This document shows positions 54,101 to 64,000 of a DNA stretch of 64,000 bases, piece by piece. Origin of the DNA: Branchiostoma lanceolatum (lineage: Eukaryota > Chordata > Leptocardii > Amphioxiformes > Branchiostomatidae); assembly GCF_035083965.1 (NCBI RefSeq), contig NC_089726.1:18481501-18545500 (forward strand). Reading direction: 5' to 3'. A model generated the notes under the pieces. The model worked only from the letters and a program-made list of their open reading frames with translations. It was not told where the DNA came from and ran no database searches. Numbering within the stretch: position 1 is the first letter of the stretch; every line of letters begins with the position of its first letter. Made by a program: the position numbers and the translations under genes.

Positions 54101-57100
54101 AAAGTAGTGGTTAGAAGAATGCTGTAGCCAATGGAAAAAAAGTGTGGTATATGCCTTGCATTTCAGACCACAGGGTCGCTTCAAATCCTGGCCTCATCAC
54201 CTGAGTGTTTTTCAACCTCAATTCAGATAGGATGTTCTGTGGTTGGTCACGTATATTTGAGGAGATATAAGTTAAAGAGCTCACTTTTGATAAAAGTATG
54301 AGTAGCGGTAACAGAATATTGTGTGACAAAAAGATTATGCACTACAATCTGAAGAATGCCCTCAGTTGCCATTGTACAGCGATTGTATGGCGAATGTGAC
54401 TGCGCACTTCCTTACACAGCTCGCACTTACCACCTGTAAGTACAGAACTTGACATGAAGTATTTTATGATGTTTTTTGTGGTACAAATACAGGACTTTAT
54501 TGAGATCTCACTGTAAGAGGTCCACATAAAACGATCAGATGAACGCCCAAGATCACGATGCACATTTCTTTATTCCAGTGCCGGTCACACGGGGCCACTT
54601 CTCTGAACGTCCAATGTGTCTCACACCAGCCCAGGGGCTATCTACCCCCCTAGGGTCTGAGCTCTACCATACCGAAAATAATTTCATAAGGTTGGTAGAA
54701 CATAGGATATATGGAGTTTCTTTTAACACAACCAGGTAATCTCACCTGCTGACCTTTCGGTGTCTGTCAGACACCTTCTTCAGAGCTTCTGACTGGAGTA
54801 CTGCTTCTCACCGCTATAAGGCGCGATCAGACGCATTCGTTGGATCAAGGAGGCAGTATGGATCAGGAAGTCATCACCCATGATGAACCAAGATGAGGGG
54901 CGATACAAGCTCAGCCACGTTTGGGATTACGTTCTCGCCGCAAAAGCGCTACCTACATCGGCTACTTATAGCGGCGAGAAGCAGTACTCCAGTCAGAAGC
55001 TCTGAAGAAGGTGTCTGACAGACACCGAAACGTCAGCAGGTGAGATTACCTGGTTGTGTTAAAAGAAACTCCATATATCCTCTACCATTCTTGTGTCAGG
55101 GGAGACACCTAACATAACACTCACCATGTACTGTGGAAGACTGGGCAGCATCCCCTGGTACAGGATCTCTCTGGGGGTCATCACGATCTCACCTTCACCC
55201 TGAGCAACAAGGTCGAACTTCAGACCCAGGGGACAGAAGCACACATGTCAGAAAAAAACGTAAAAGTCTACGGGGGAGACCGTCACCAACTCAAGCCAAA
55301 GGTATACGACGCAGATGCTGTGGAATATCATGACTAGACTGGTATCGACTCTAGACTAGCTCCAGTCCGCTCGCCTGATTGTTTTGTCGCAGAATAGTCT
55401 GGCACCCATCCCTGTTTTAAGTTTAACTCTTACATTTTTGCCATGCAACCGCAATGCAGTTGCTGGCCTAGTGGTCGATATCAAGTTGTCCGTCCTTTTT
55501 GTCCAAGCTGCAGACAGGCTACGCCTCGCTAGAGGGCGCTTCATGCAAGGCTAGACGATAGCATTTCGCCATTTGAATTGCTCATGGCAGGCTATAGTTG
55601 GTAAATGTGTATGCACAGACTGCTTATAATCCGATTCCTATTGGCAATCTAAACGGTATCCGAGAAGGTTTGATTTTTACTTCGACTGATGAAATACATA
55701 GGACAATAGTGCGGCCATTAGCTATTATGCAGCAAAGGATAGGGCGGCAAAAATTGTGACGGTTTTTATGCAAGACTCTACATATGTGACGATTGATGGG
55801 GAGGGCAGGGCGTAACGAAGTCAATACAAGTCATTACATATACAACCATAATTTCATCCTCACCATTATCTAATGGTTGTGTGGGCAGCTTTTTTTAAAA
55901 CCATTTCTTGTTTAATTTGTTCGGGTGTTGAATATTTCTCAGAAGTAGTGTAGCAGGGATAAAAATAGCCTGTTTCATTTCCGTCTGTTTTCATGCCATT
56001 TCAGAGGAACATTCAACTTGGGGCTAATGTGAACTCTCGCTCATAATTCAGACCAATATTCAAATGTCAAACAATTGTCTTTTGCCCAGCGCCAGACTAT
56101 TCTGCTGGGAAGCAATCAGAGAAGGAAACTTAATCCAGAGTAGGATGGATTCCAGGCTACAGCGAAACTTTTGCCTCTGTTTCATTGCTTGATTTTACAA
56201 TTTTAAAGGCAACCAAAGCAATATTAGGGCCCAAAAAATTGAAAAATAAAAAAATGCTGAAATCTTTATGGTAGTGACATTTACTAACTCTGTTAAGCAC
56301 ATTTGCTTAATAACACTTTGAGCATTTTAAAACAGCGCAAAAATGAGCCGTACAATGATCCCCTTAGTTTTGAGAGCCTACAAAAACCCCGGCGACAATT
56401 TTCAGTGAGTTCTCACATCACACCGACGTCAAAATCTTGCATCATGGACGTCGCTATACATTGTGATAGTGTTGTTTGAACTAATCATGTATAGAAATGA
56501 CTGAATAAATTGACTTTCAAAATCCAATTTTCGGGACCTAAAATTGCTTGGGTTTAAACATTGTTGCCCAAAATGATCATTATTTCGTTAGCTTCTTTCA
56601 AACTTGCCTCAAATGGATACATTTTTTATTTTTGTTTCTCCCAAATTTGTTGGCAATGATGTAACAATAGTGTCAAAAGAAAGCAAAGCACATCTTAAGG
56701 TACAGAGAAACCAGTCACCCTGTCTATAGTTAGTTGAACATTGGTTGCTCTTTTCAGTCTGGTGAACACAACATTATGCTCAATCAAGAAAGTTTTACAA
56801 ACTACATGACAGACTCTATTAAAACAAGATAACTTTCTTTTAAAGAATAACCCTTGATGAAATATGATTATAAAAAGAATCTGTGTTGCAACTTTCAAAT
56901 ATCATGTTAAGAAAAGAAGAGGGTTTTACCTTCGTCATGGGGTTCTTAGCAATTTCTTCTTCTCTCCTGATTTGAACTTCAGCTAACGACACATATACAT
57001 GCTGGAAATAACAACAAATTGTTGATAAATAACTTACAGATATACAACCTAATCCATCGGTTTAAGACAATCTATGAAGGCTCACTTTAATATAGATTAG

Positions 57101-60100
57101 AGCACATAATTTGGAAGCCTTTAGTATCAGTCTTCTGTACACTTAAAATGATAATCATATGAACATACCAGAGTTCTAAAAGACAAATCTGCATTACCTT
57201 TTTTAAAACTCTAACTCCTTCATGTATTGGTTGAGGAAGTCCTATTAACGTGTCTGGATCTCTGTGGACGATGAAAAAGAAATTTAAGCACTTACTGTAA
57301 TTCACTTTATCTTCACGGTAGCAAAATTTCACGGTGGACATTTTCACTGAACTTTAACTTCACGGAACGGATGTGTGAAGGAATCATGAATAATTACAGC
57401 AGGTTTTTTCGCAGTGATGATAAAAGTTCATGGTACAGAGGTGACCGTGAAAACAGTTACAGTGAAAGAAACAAGAATTACAGTATTTTAAAAGGAGTTA
57501 ATTAATAAACATCCATCTACATGTACTATCATTATATACATTATATACTGAAAATTTGCTTAATATCTTCAAATGGAATGACAAAGGAAAGTGTAGAGAC
57601 AGAAAACAGTTAAAAGTTTGACTCATACTTACATTCCGACTGAAAATCCTACAAATTTGTTTCTAGTGTGGTCCAGGAAGCATTCCAAATCTTTTTGTCT
57701 GAAACAAGAGCAAAAAAACCCAGATATTTTCCAATTCATAAACAGTCATTGTCAGGAACACATTAATAGTTAGTACATGTATGTTTTAAGCAAAGGTAAG
57801 CTACTTTAATCTCATTGATATTGACAGAATCCGTAGATTAGTAAATGAGCAACTTGGGACCTTTATGAAGAAAACAAATGTATGCTAAATACTGCTAAGT
57901 CATATTTCTCTACATTAACATACCAAATTTGCACTTACCATACTAATCATGACATTTATGTCAATTAATTTTTTTGTTATAACGTAGACATGTTCATGAT
58001 CCTATTAAGGGTGGGATGTCGTTGTGAAGCTTTTCATGTTAAATGCATTTCATTAATCTGTTTATGTACTATAATGTATCAGTGCATGGATTACTCTGTG
58101 TTCTTCTTGAGCATGTTTTTCACTTGTGTTGATTCAAAACTAATGTAGAATGGGCGATTATGCAGAAATTGTTTCCAAACTGTTGAAAAGCTAGCTAAAG
58201 TCATGTAAAAATGTGAACAAAATTTTTGTGTCATGCAGAAGATTTGGTATCTGCAGAGGATGTCAATAATAATATATTTGTGCGTCCTACCTCCAACCTT
58301 TGCAACATTCTTATATATCTCTTTCCTCCTTTATCCAACTCTCACACTCACTCTGACCTACTCATTCACGATCAGTCACAATGACACTCACTCACTCACA
58401 CACTCACACTCACTCTCACTCTCACTCATGCTCGCTTGCTTACTCATATTCATTCTCTCTCACTAGCTCACTCACTCATTCACTCACCTCACTTTCAGAC
58501 ACACTGACTGACTGAGTCACACACACACACACACACTCACTCACTCACTCACTCTATCACTCACACTCACTCATTAACTCATACTCAGTCACACAGTCAC
58601 TCACTCATTCACTCATATTCACTCACTCACATTCACTCACTCTATCACTATCACTATCACTCACTCACTCACTCACTCAATCACTCACTCACTCACTCAC
58701 TCCAGACTGACCTGACTTTTGGTGTCCAGGGAAGTCCCTTTGGTACATGTACTAGTGGTGGCGGAGGGGTCGAAGGTCGCATGGCTCCCGGCATCCCCTC
58801 GTTGTAATCATCTAAATCTTCGTCCTCGCCATCCTTCCCATCATCATCCCCCTCCTGCCCCTGCATGGAATCTTCCATACTAGTTTGCCTCAGTATTAAT
58901 TCCTGAAACGAAATTTAAAAAAAAAGAGAGAATAAGTAAGTCATCTGTCATCGACCTGCGTGCCGGGATGCCAGACCGTACTAACAAGGTATAGAGTGAC
59001 AGGCGGGCGTCCAAAGAGTTTGCGCGGACAGATTCCTGTACAATTCTGGGAATTTTTGTAAAACGGGCATAAAATATTCTATTAAGCTCACTCCTGAAGC
59101 TTCGCTAAAAAGTCAAGGCAAATCCATACCAACAATCCCGCGGGGAAACATCGGCAATTAATCATACGATCAGCGTAAGACCTGCGTAATCCGAAGATAA
59201 TGAAAATCCTGGTTCTGAAGTTGGGGGGGATCTGGGAAACACGACGAACGTACGGATGACAGAGCACATTCGTCATGTCACGGCGGGAAGTGCATTAAGA
59301 CCTCTGATCTCTTTGTGCTCATTTGCATACAGAAAATTAAACATGGGGATTGCCTGATCAAAGAGTAATCCTATGTCGCAGCCTATGTAGATTATGCATT
59401 AGATTCTCTATCTGTGTAAAGTTACGATGGAAGAAAGTTTCTCTTCCATAATTTACCAGTTATGTATGTGTTGAGTCTTTTGTAGTTTTTTTTCTTGTCT
59501 ATTAAATGTAGGCCACACCAATTTAATTTCTTGGTTAACGGAATTTAACAAAAAATGCTAGATTGGAAAATCAATATGAAAACAGAATCTCAGAGGAAAG
59601 TTTGTACTTTGGTGCACACAGTTTCAGGGATTAAACAGGGTCAGGTGCAAGTTTTCACCTAGCCTTCTGTTTTAATGATGTCCTCATGCTAAGCTTAAAA
59701 AAATCTGTTAACCAAGAAATTAAATTAATATTTAATTTATGGAACAACAATTGTACATTTTTCTAATATACAAAGCAACTTCTATTACTAAACAATTCAA
59801 GCGTAATACCGCTTCAAATCTTTGACACAGACATAGAAAACACATAGAAAACAGTACCAGGTATTTATCAATGAACCAGAAAAAGCGTTATGGTTTGGGC
59901 ATTCCAGACCACATTAAAACACAAATCCACTGAAAAAAGAAAACAGGGAGGGGCAACTTTGAGCAATCATAAAATAATGTATCCACTATACTAATTGTAT
60001 TTTTCTGAATCAATCCAAGTACATTAATTTTGTATCTTGATGTTGATAATAAGATAATGTACTGGCAGATCAAGTAATTAGTACACTACATTAAAATCAA

Positions 60101-63100
60101 TCTAAAAAGTTTGGGTTTTGGATATTCCAATAGTTTTCAGAACAAAAACTGTATATTTTCTGCGAACATAATCTATACATTAAAGTTAACAGAGCTACGT
60201 TCTATTAATGGTTAATCTAAACTTTCATCTTTCCTCCAATTTGTGCTTTTCCTAAGATAGAAAAACGTTGCGATTGTACAAAAGTTCGCAGGGAAACTTT
60301 AGTCTGAGATTTCGCAAATCATCTTTCATTGCTGATATTTTACACAATGGTGCAAATGGTTCTTCTAGTAAGCTGCTGCGCTATGTTTCCTCTCCAAGCA
60401 GATGAGGGGTTCCGGCTGGTTTTTGACGTGTTTTTTTGCATTTTTGTCGGGCTTTCTACTTTGTCATGTCTCTGCAGGCACTGACCTCGGGGCCGGGCAA
60501 ACCCATATTTTGTTTATAGACTCCAAGACAAAAAACATGACAAAGTAGAAAGCCTAACAAAAACACCTAAAAAAACGTCAAAAACCAGCCAGAACCACTC
60601 TTCTGCTTGGAGAGTACACTATGCTGTCAACCGGCAATCAAAGGAGGCGTAAGATTGCTAGAAAACTGTTAAGTCTTTGATAATTACCGCTAACGCGACC
60701 GAACGCCCTACCACCTGTCTGTACTCTTTAACTGGATTTGACGATCAAAAACGAGCAGATCTTGGCGACATCTATTCTTTTAATTAGGAAATTGTATTTC
60801 CGGTACGTTGAAAATAGCAAGCCTAACAATGCAAAGAAGCATAGAGCTAAAATTTTACGAGATAACGGGTCCAATTTTAAACTTACTGACAGATAGCAGG
60901 GCTAGAAAATTAATTCATTTTTGGGAATAGGTGCTCTAAGGTGCACCAAACCTACAAATTTAGGTGCACAGAAAAAAAAATTGGGCGCACAGCATCACAT
61001 GAAGTAGAATCAGCATAAGCTTCAGAACTTAAATTCAAAATTCTATGGCTAACTCCAAAAACCCAAATACTAATAGACTAATATGTAATACAACAGAGGT
61101 TTCACTCTTTTTCTGACACTTACATGTATATGTCAAAAATGTGGTGTATATTAGTGTATAACAGTACCTTTTTGCATGTAACCCAACATACAATGTAAAT
61201 ACACTAGGTGTGTCAAAATTTGGTGCACAAAAGTGCTCATGCACCAGGACTGTCTCCGGCTTCAAAATTTTTTTCTGTCTCACTGTTTGGGAGCCAATGT
61301 TGTTAATGTTTGTCGTTTAATCTGTCATTTAACCATATTTCGTACATTTTCATCAATTTTATGTCACGACGTTCAAATTTTTGGGACATATGGAGTTGAA
61401 TTTCTGTCTGTCCCAAAAAGCAAAAATTGTGTCCTAGGATAGAGGGACGGGTCCTGGAGACTGCCCAGTACTGTAAATGCAGAAATGTACGCGGCGGTTT
61501 TATGTTCACGGCTTTTACGGCGACTGTTTTACCCTGAACTTAAAGCCACCGCAAACATTTTTCTCCAATACTGTAGCTGCAGTAATGTGACTAAAGCACT
61601 GCAGCAAACTTAAAACCACCGCGAACATTCCATTTTCGCCTGAGCACGAAATAAAAACCATGCAAACTTAAATGCATTTACAGTATTCTAAGCACTGGAT
61701 AGTGGAGCACTTCAGCCTACTAATGACCTCATTAACGTGATTGATAATCATTATAAAAATTCAATCTTGCCGAGAGGTAAACTTAACAATAGGAAGAACG
61801 AATTGTATTCAACGTAATATTACTATCAAATCTCCACTTCCCACTTGCCCAAATCGCAAGTGCAATTATAAATAATTGAATCCACTCTTCCAACGATGAT
61901 AGGCTCTGTATCATTATATACTTGTCTTGACATTTCAGTAATTGAAATAACTGTCGTCTAAGTGGGTCTTAATGGGATCACAAGCGTTAACAAGCAGTAC
62001 AACGAGCAAATTAACACAAATCCATACTCTATGTCTGTAACTTGCTTCAGATTGAGTAAAGAAATCAGCGACGAAATAAAAACCATTTGTGAATTCTGGA
62101 GCTGGAAGCAAAGATGCTTCCATATCAGATCTCGACGCTCGAGTGCAATCACATACATTTCGGAAGCCAATATCGGACTATCTTTCCTGTAAGTGGATCA
62201 CATTGAGATAAACCCTTAATACCAGTTCTTAACAACCAAGTTCAAGGAAAAGAATTCATGCAAACCTCATATTTCTAGCTCTTACTTGCAAGATTAAATC
62301 AGAATACAGTAAATGCATTTAGGTTCGCGTGGTTTAATGATTTCCTGCTAAGGTGAAAATGGAGTGTTTGCAGTGGTTTTAAGTTCGCGGCAGCGCTATA
62401 GTCACATTACTGCTACAGTATTGGAGAAAAGTGCTTGCAGTGGTTTTAAGTTCACGGTGGAACGGTCGCTACGAAAACCGCGAACATAAAACCACCGCAA
62501 ACATTTCTGCATTTATAGTAATAAGCAATGAAGTAAATTAAAGTTTCACACATCCCAGCACTTAATTCTATGATGCTACCACATCTGACATTAAGTTACT
62601 ATATCTTAGTTAAGTAATCCCCAATCTACTAAACCATTAGGATCCTTTAATCCAGGGTAATCCTGTCAAGTCTTTATTGTTACATTTGTTATCATCTTCC
62701 ATTCTTGCATGTATAATTGTGTGTAATACAGTATTAAGGAGATGGAGACTGATACGTGTAGAATACAACACAGTATATTCCGTATCACCCGAGGTACCAG
62801 CCCGACCTACATGTAGGGTAGGATCGCCCGACGGCCGTAGGCTGGGACCGAGGGTGATGCGGAATTCACCGTGTAGTATTTCATTTTATGCCATACCCAC
62901 CCGAGAAAACACACATTTCAATGCGAAATGTGCCAGAAGTTGAGAAAAGTTGGTGTCCTCGAACAAAAAATTCTAACAGCCGCACACAAGGACCGACAAA
63001 TTTTCGATAGCGGTGCACCCGAAATGCATTCTAAATGTTCTATGGAAGCCCATGTGATAACCCAAAGTTACCATCAGGTCCGGGACACCTGTATCGAACA

Positions 63101-63452
63101 TTTTTGCGGCACCTTATTACATCAAAGACAGGGAGGCTCACAAAGGGAAAACAAAAGTAATATAGGTGAAAAAAAGCGTGATGACTGTGTTGGATAAAAG
63201 CTCAAAACTCTACAAGATACAAATACTTGACAATGTGTCAAACTTTCGTAACTAAAAACAACAACCTACCTTTCTCTGTGACATCCTGGGTCTCCTGGCC
63301 TGTTCCACGATCTCGGTGGCGGAGGTGGGCGGGGACGCGGCGCGCATGTTCTTGATGACGTTCAGACTGTCGTCCGGCACGTGAGGCAGTCCCGCCACCT
63401 CTCGCGCCTTGTTCTTCCAGTCCTGCAACTCGCGAAAACCTCCCAGAGAAGT
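48102..63452 (-). CDS. STRIP1: striatin-interacting protein 1 orthologue, 3' thirteen exons
   Basis: Thirteen exons on the minus strand join into one 1608-base frame (535 residues plus TGA): 63452-63270, 58902-58712, 57698-57633, 57261-57198, 57001-56930, 55199-55125, 53801-53704, 52814-52688, 51069-50902, 50549-50445, 50105-49901, 48763-48606, 48197-48102. All have AG acceptors and GT donors. The product matches vertebrate STRIP1 from about its residue 320 to the end, e.g. NMRAASPP, VPKGLPWTPKVR, LLPSLPQYM context, MKLGIDVNRHKEIIVKAIS, FCWRNLFSCINLLRILNKL, KYLGRQWRKSNMKTMSAIY and ARPWDFQAEECALRA. STRIP1 is a core part of the STRIPAK phosphatase-kinase complex, acting in Hippo signalling, cytoskeleton and trafficking. 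The second exon holds an acidic, poorly conserved linker. The 5' exons lie right of the window. Confidence 0.95.
49455..49832 (-). mobile_element. tRNA-derived SINE candidate in a STRIP1 intron
   Basis: On the minus strand TGGCACAAGCGGTAACGC resembles an A-box region and AGTTTGATCC a degenerate B-box. The downstream body contains GGGTTCTTTTACGTGC, read on the plus strand at about 49598-49613. It lies downstream of exon 49901-50105. Confidence 0.45.
51130..51490. mobile_element. possible Helitron-like repeat in a STRIP1 intron
   Basis: It contains CATACCAAATATCATCGTAA, GAGTTATGCTGAC, a CA-rich stretch and a terminal hairpin ATCTCCAT..ATGGAGAT followed by AAATAA. This is the same layout (sentence-like middle, CA-rich run, hairpin) as the right end of the insertion at 19030-20265. 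Confidence 0.4.
52580..52655 (-). mobile_element. tRNA-like SINE fragment in a STRIP1 intron
   Basis: On the minus strand TGGCGCAACGGTTGGACTC (A-box type) is followed by GGTTCGATGC (B-box type) with tRNA-like spacing. There is no complete acceptor stem, so it is a SINE head or tRNA pseudogene. Confidence 0.5.
54751..54783 (-). ncRNA. hammerhead-like core, left arm (probably altered)
   Basis: Minus strand: CTGAAGA, a 7-bp stem (GGTGTCT/AGACACC), then GAAAGGTC. The C to G change breaks the ACGT step that the right arm keeps. Confidence 0.4.
55002..55034 (+). ncRNA. hammerhead ribozyme-like core, right arm
   Basis: CTGAAGA fits the CUGANGA consensus because position 7 is free. A 7-bp stem II (GGTGTCT/AGACACC, loop GAC) follows, then GAAACGTC: GAAA, a minimal ACGU helix III with no loop, and a GUC cleavage triplet. 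Flanking GCT and AGC could pair as the base of stem I. Helix III this short would favour cleavage as a dimer, as described for Penelope hammerheads. Activity is untested. Confidence 0.5.
56208..56565. mobile_element. MITE, full-length member of the GCAATATTAGGGCC family
   Basis: The left end CAACCAAAGCAATATTAGGG is inverted at the right end as GGGACCTAAAATTGCTTGGG. The inner sequence matches 30724-30995 (opposite orientation) and 42655-42815. It lies in the STRIP1 intron upstream of exon 55125. Confidence 0.65.
57290..57485. repeat. inverted-repeat element with TTACTGTAATTC-like ends
   Basis: It starts CTTACTGTAATTCACTTTAT and ends AACAAGAATTACAGTA, with internal TTCACGG and CCGTGAA motifs. 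It is related in style to the elements at 61468 and 62304. Confidence 0.45.
58320..58702 (+). repeat. (CACT/TCAC)n microsatellite tract
   Basis: Nearly 380 bases of imperfect CACT repeats end 10 bases before the donor of STRIP1 exon 58712-58902, so the tract sits at the very 5' end of the intron. Confidence 0.9.
58940..59110. repeat. dispersed repeat shared with 20627-20800
   Basis: ATCGACCTGCGTGCCGGGAT, ATAGAGTGACAGGCGGGCG and CTATTAAGCT occur in both. The class is unknown. Confidence 0.65.
59111..60380. other. STRIP1 intron sequence, nothing recognised
   Basis: AT-rich. A short inverted pair (TAATTTCTTGGTTAAC at about 59522 and GTTAACCAAGAAATTAAATT at about 59707) suggests another small foldback element. 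No gene was seen. Confidence 0.4.
60388..60618. mobile_element. hairpin MITE with CTCCAAGCAGA ends
   Basis: The left arm CTCTCCAAGCAGATG, GGCTGGTTTTTGACGTG and CTTTCTACTTTGTCATG is inverted at the right (CATGACAAAGTAGAAAG, GTCAAAAACCAGCC, CTTCTGCTTGGAGAG). The terminal motif is like that of 47436-47582, but no target duplication is obvious. Confidence 0.65.
61468..61684. mobile_element. MITE with TACTGTAAATGCA-type ends, copy 1
   Basis: The ends are ACTGTAAATGCAGAAATG and AAATGCATTTACAGTA, with internal CGCGAAC and CCACCGCAAAC boxes. It is in inverted orientation to the copy at 62304. Confidence 0.6.
62304..62520. mobile_element. MITE with TACTGTAAATGCA-type ends, copy 2
   Basis: It starts TACAGTAAATGCATTTAGG and ends CAAACATTTCTGCATTTATA. 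Length and internal boxes match 61468-61684 reversed. The two lie about 0.6 kb apart in the same STRIP1 intron. Confidence 0.6.
62521..63269. other. STRIP1 intron next to exon 63270
   Basis: No gene. A short GC-rich inverted motif lies at about 62785-62870 (ACCCGAGGTACC and GACCGAGGGTGAT). Confidence 0.4.
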
Positions 63453-63490
63453 CTGGGTGGAAGAAAATTTAAGAAATTTCAGGAAAGTAC

Positions 63491-64000
63491 CATAGCACAT
63501 CTAGAAGAGTACCACATGAAATCTAGAAAAGTAACGCAAAAAATCTAGAAAAGTACTACAGTCAATTAAGAAAATACCACATTATCTTTAGAAAAGTACC
63601 ACAGACATTATATTTAGAAAAGTACTGCATTATATTCTAGAAAAGTACCACGGTGCCGTATATTTAGAAAAGTACTGCATTATATTTTAGAAAAGTACCG
63701 CAGTATATCTAGAAAAGTGGTGCATTATATTTTAGAAAAGTACCGTAGTATATCTAGAAAAGTAACATTATATTTTAGAAAAGTACCACAGAATATCTAG
63801 AAAAGTGGTGCATTATATTTTAGAAAAGTACCGTAGTATATCTAGAAAAGTAACATTATATTTTAGAAAAGTACCACAGAATATCTAGAAAAGTGGTGCA
63901 TTATATTTTAGAAAAGTACCGCAGTATACCTAGAAAAGTGGTGCATTATATTTGAGAAAAGTACCATGTATATCTAGAAAAGTACTGCATTATATTTTAG
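63491..64000. repeat. TAGAAAAGTA minisatellite in a STRIP1 intron, runs off the window
   Basis: Basic units of about 22 bases, each with TAGAAAAGTA, form a higher-order unit of exactly 88 bases (GTGGTGCATT recurs at 63717, 63805 and 63893). It starts about 40 bases upstream of the acceptor of exon 63270-63452. Confidence 0.9.

Larger units (their letters stand above)
54691..55090. mobile_element. foldback element with hammerhead-type arms in a STRIP1 intron
   Basis: Two arms of about 130 bases (54691-54826 and 54958-55090) are inverted copies: ATATGGAGTTTCTTTTAACA, CACAACCAGGTAATCTCACC, CTTCTGACTGGAGTACTGCT and others. The arms meet around about 130 unrelated bases. Each holds a hammerhead-like core. 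Such inverted terminal sequences with hammerheads are known from Penelope-like elements, so this may be a non-autonomous or deleted Penelope derivative. Confidence 0.7.

Noticed and set aside
58233-58466. ORF rich in Leu/Ser/His
   Set aside because: Translation of the CACT microsatellite inside a STRIP1 intron.

Overview
The window looks like nuclear DNA of an invertebrate chordate, most probably amphioxus (Branchiostoma). The reasons are split genes with GT-AG introns, an LRR-Ig transmembrane receptor cluster of the kind expanded in amphioxus, a many-exon STRIP1 orthologue very close to the vertebrate protein, and a dense mix of MITEs, tRNA-like SINEs, LINE remnants and a Penelope-like element. 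The species is inference; no search was run.

Region 1 (1-9150) is a tandem duplication of about 4.8 kb carrying LRR-Ig receptor genes. The 3' part of one copy (1-1242) is followed by a complete copy (4934-6829, with a probable 5' UTR exon near 4130-4184). A scrap of a third copy's cytoplasmic tail lies at 8965-9096. The complete copy has lost its conserved tyrosine-rich tail to a frameshift near 6750.

Region 2 (9740-41610) holds three tandem paralogues of a large protein. Each has TPR-like helical repeats at the N-terminus, a GlnD/DUF294-type nucleotidyltransferase domain, and a long array of 44-residue TPRs. All three share three coding exons and the same intron phases. Copy 1 (9761-18698) and copy 3 (36080-41609) read intact (1582 and 1446 residues). 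Copy 2 (23293-29606) is broken by an 11-bp deletion and a nonsense codon. All three carry the same NF-kB-like plus CRE composite site in intron 1. Insertions absent from sister copies mark the order of events: a Penelope-like element in intron 2 of copy 1; a Harbinger-like element, a possible Helitron-like element and a further insertion upstream of copy 2; a LINE between copies 2 and 3; and a small MITE with a 9-bp target duplication upstream of copy 3.

Region 3 (41610-48100) is gene-poor: duplicated 3' flank, LINE and SINE remnants, a MITE with a 9-bp target duplication and inverted repeats.

Region 4 (48102-64000) is the 3' two thirds of STRIP1 on the minus strand. It has thirteen exons joining into one 536-codon frame; the 5' exons lie beyond the window. 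Its introns hold many inverted-repeat elements, including a foldback element with a hammerhead-ribozyme-like core, and a minisatellite that runs off the right edge.

Taken together, regions 1 and 2 look like accessory, immune-type gene families evolving by tandem duplication, repeat turnover and decay, next to one conserved housekeeping gene.
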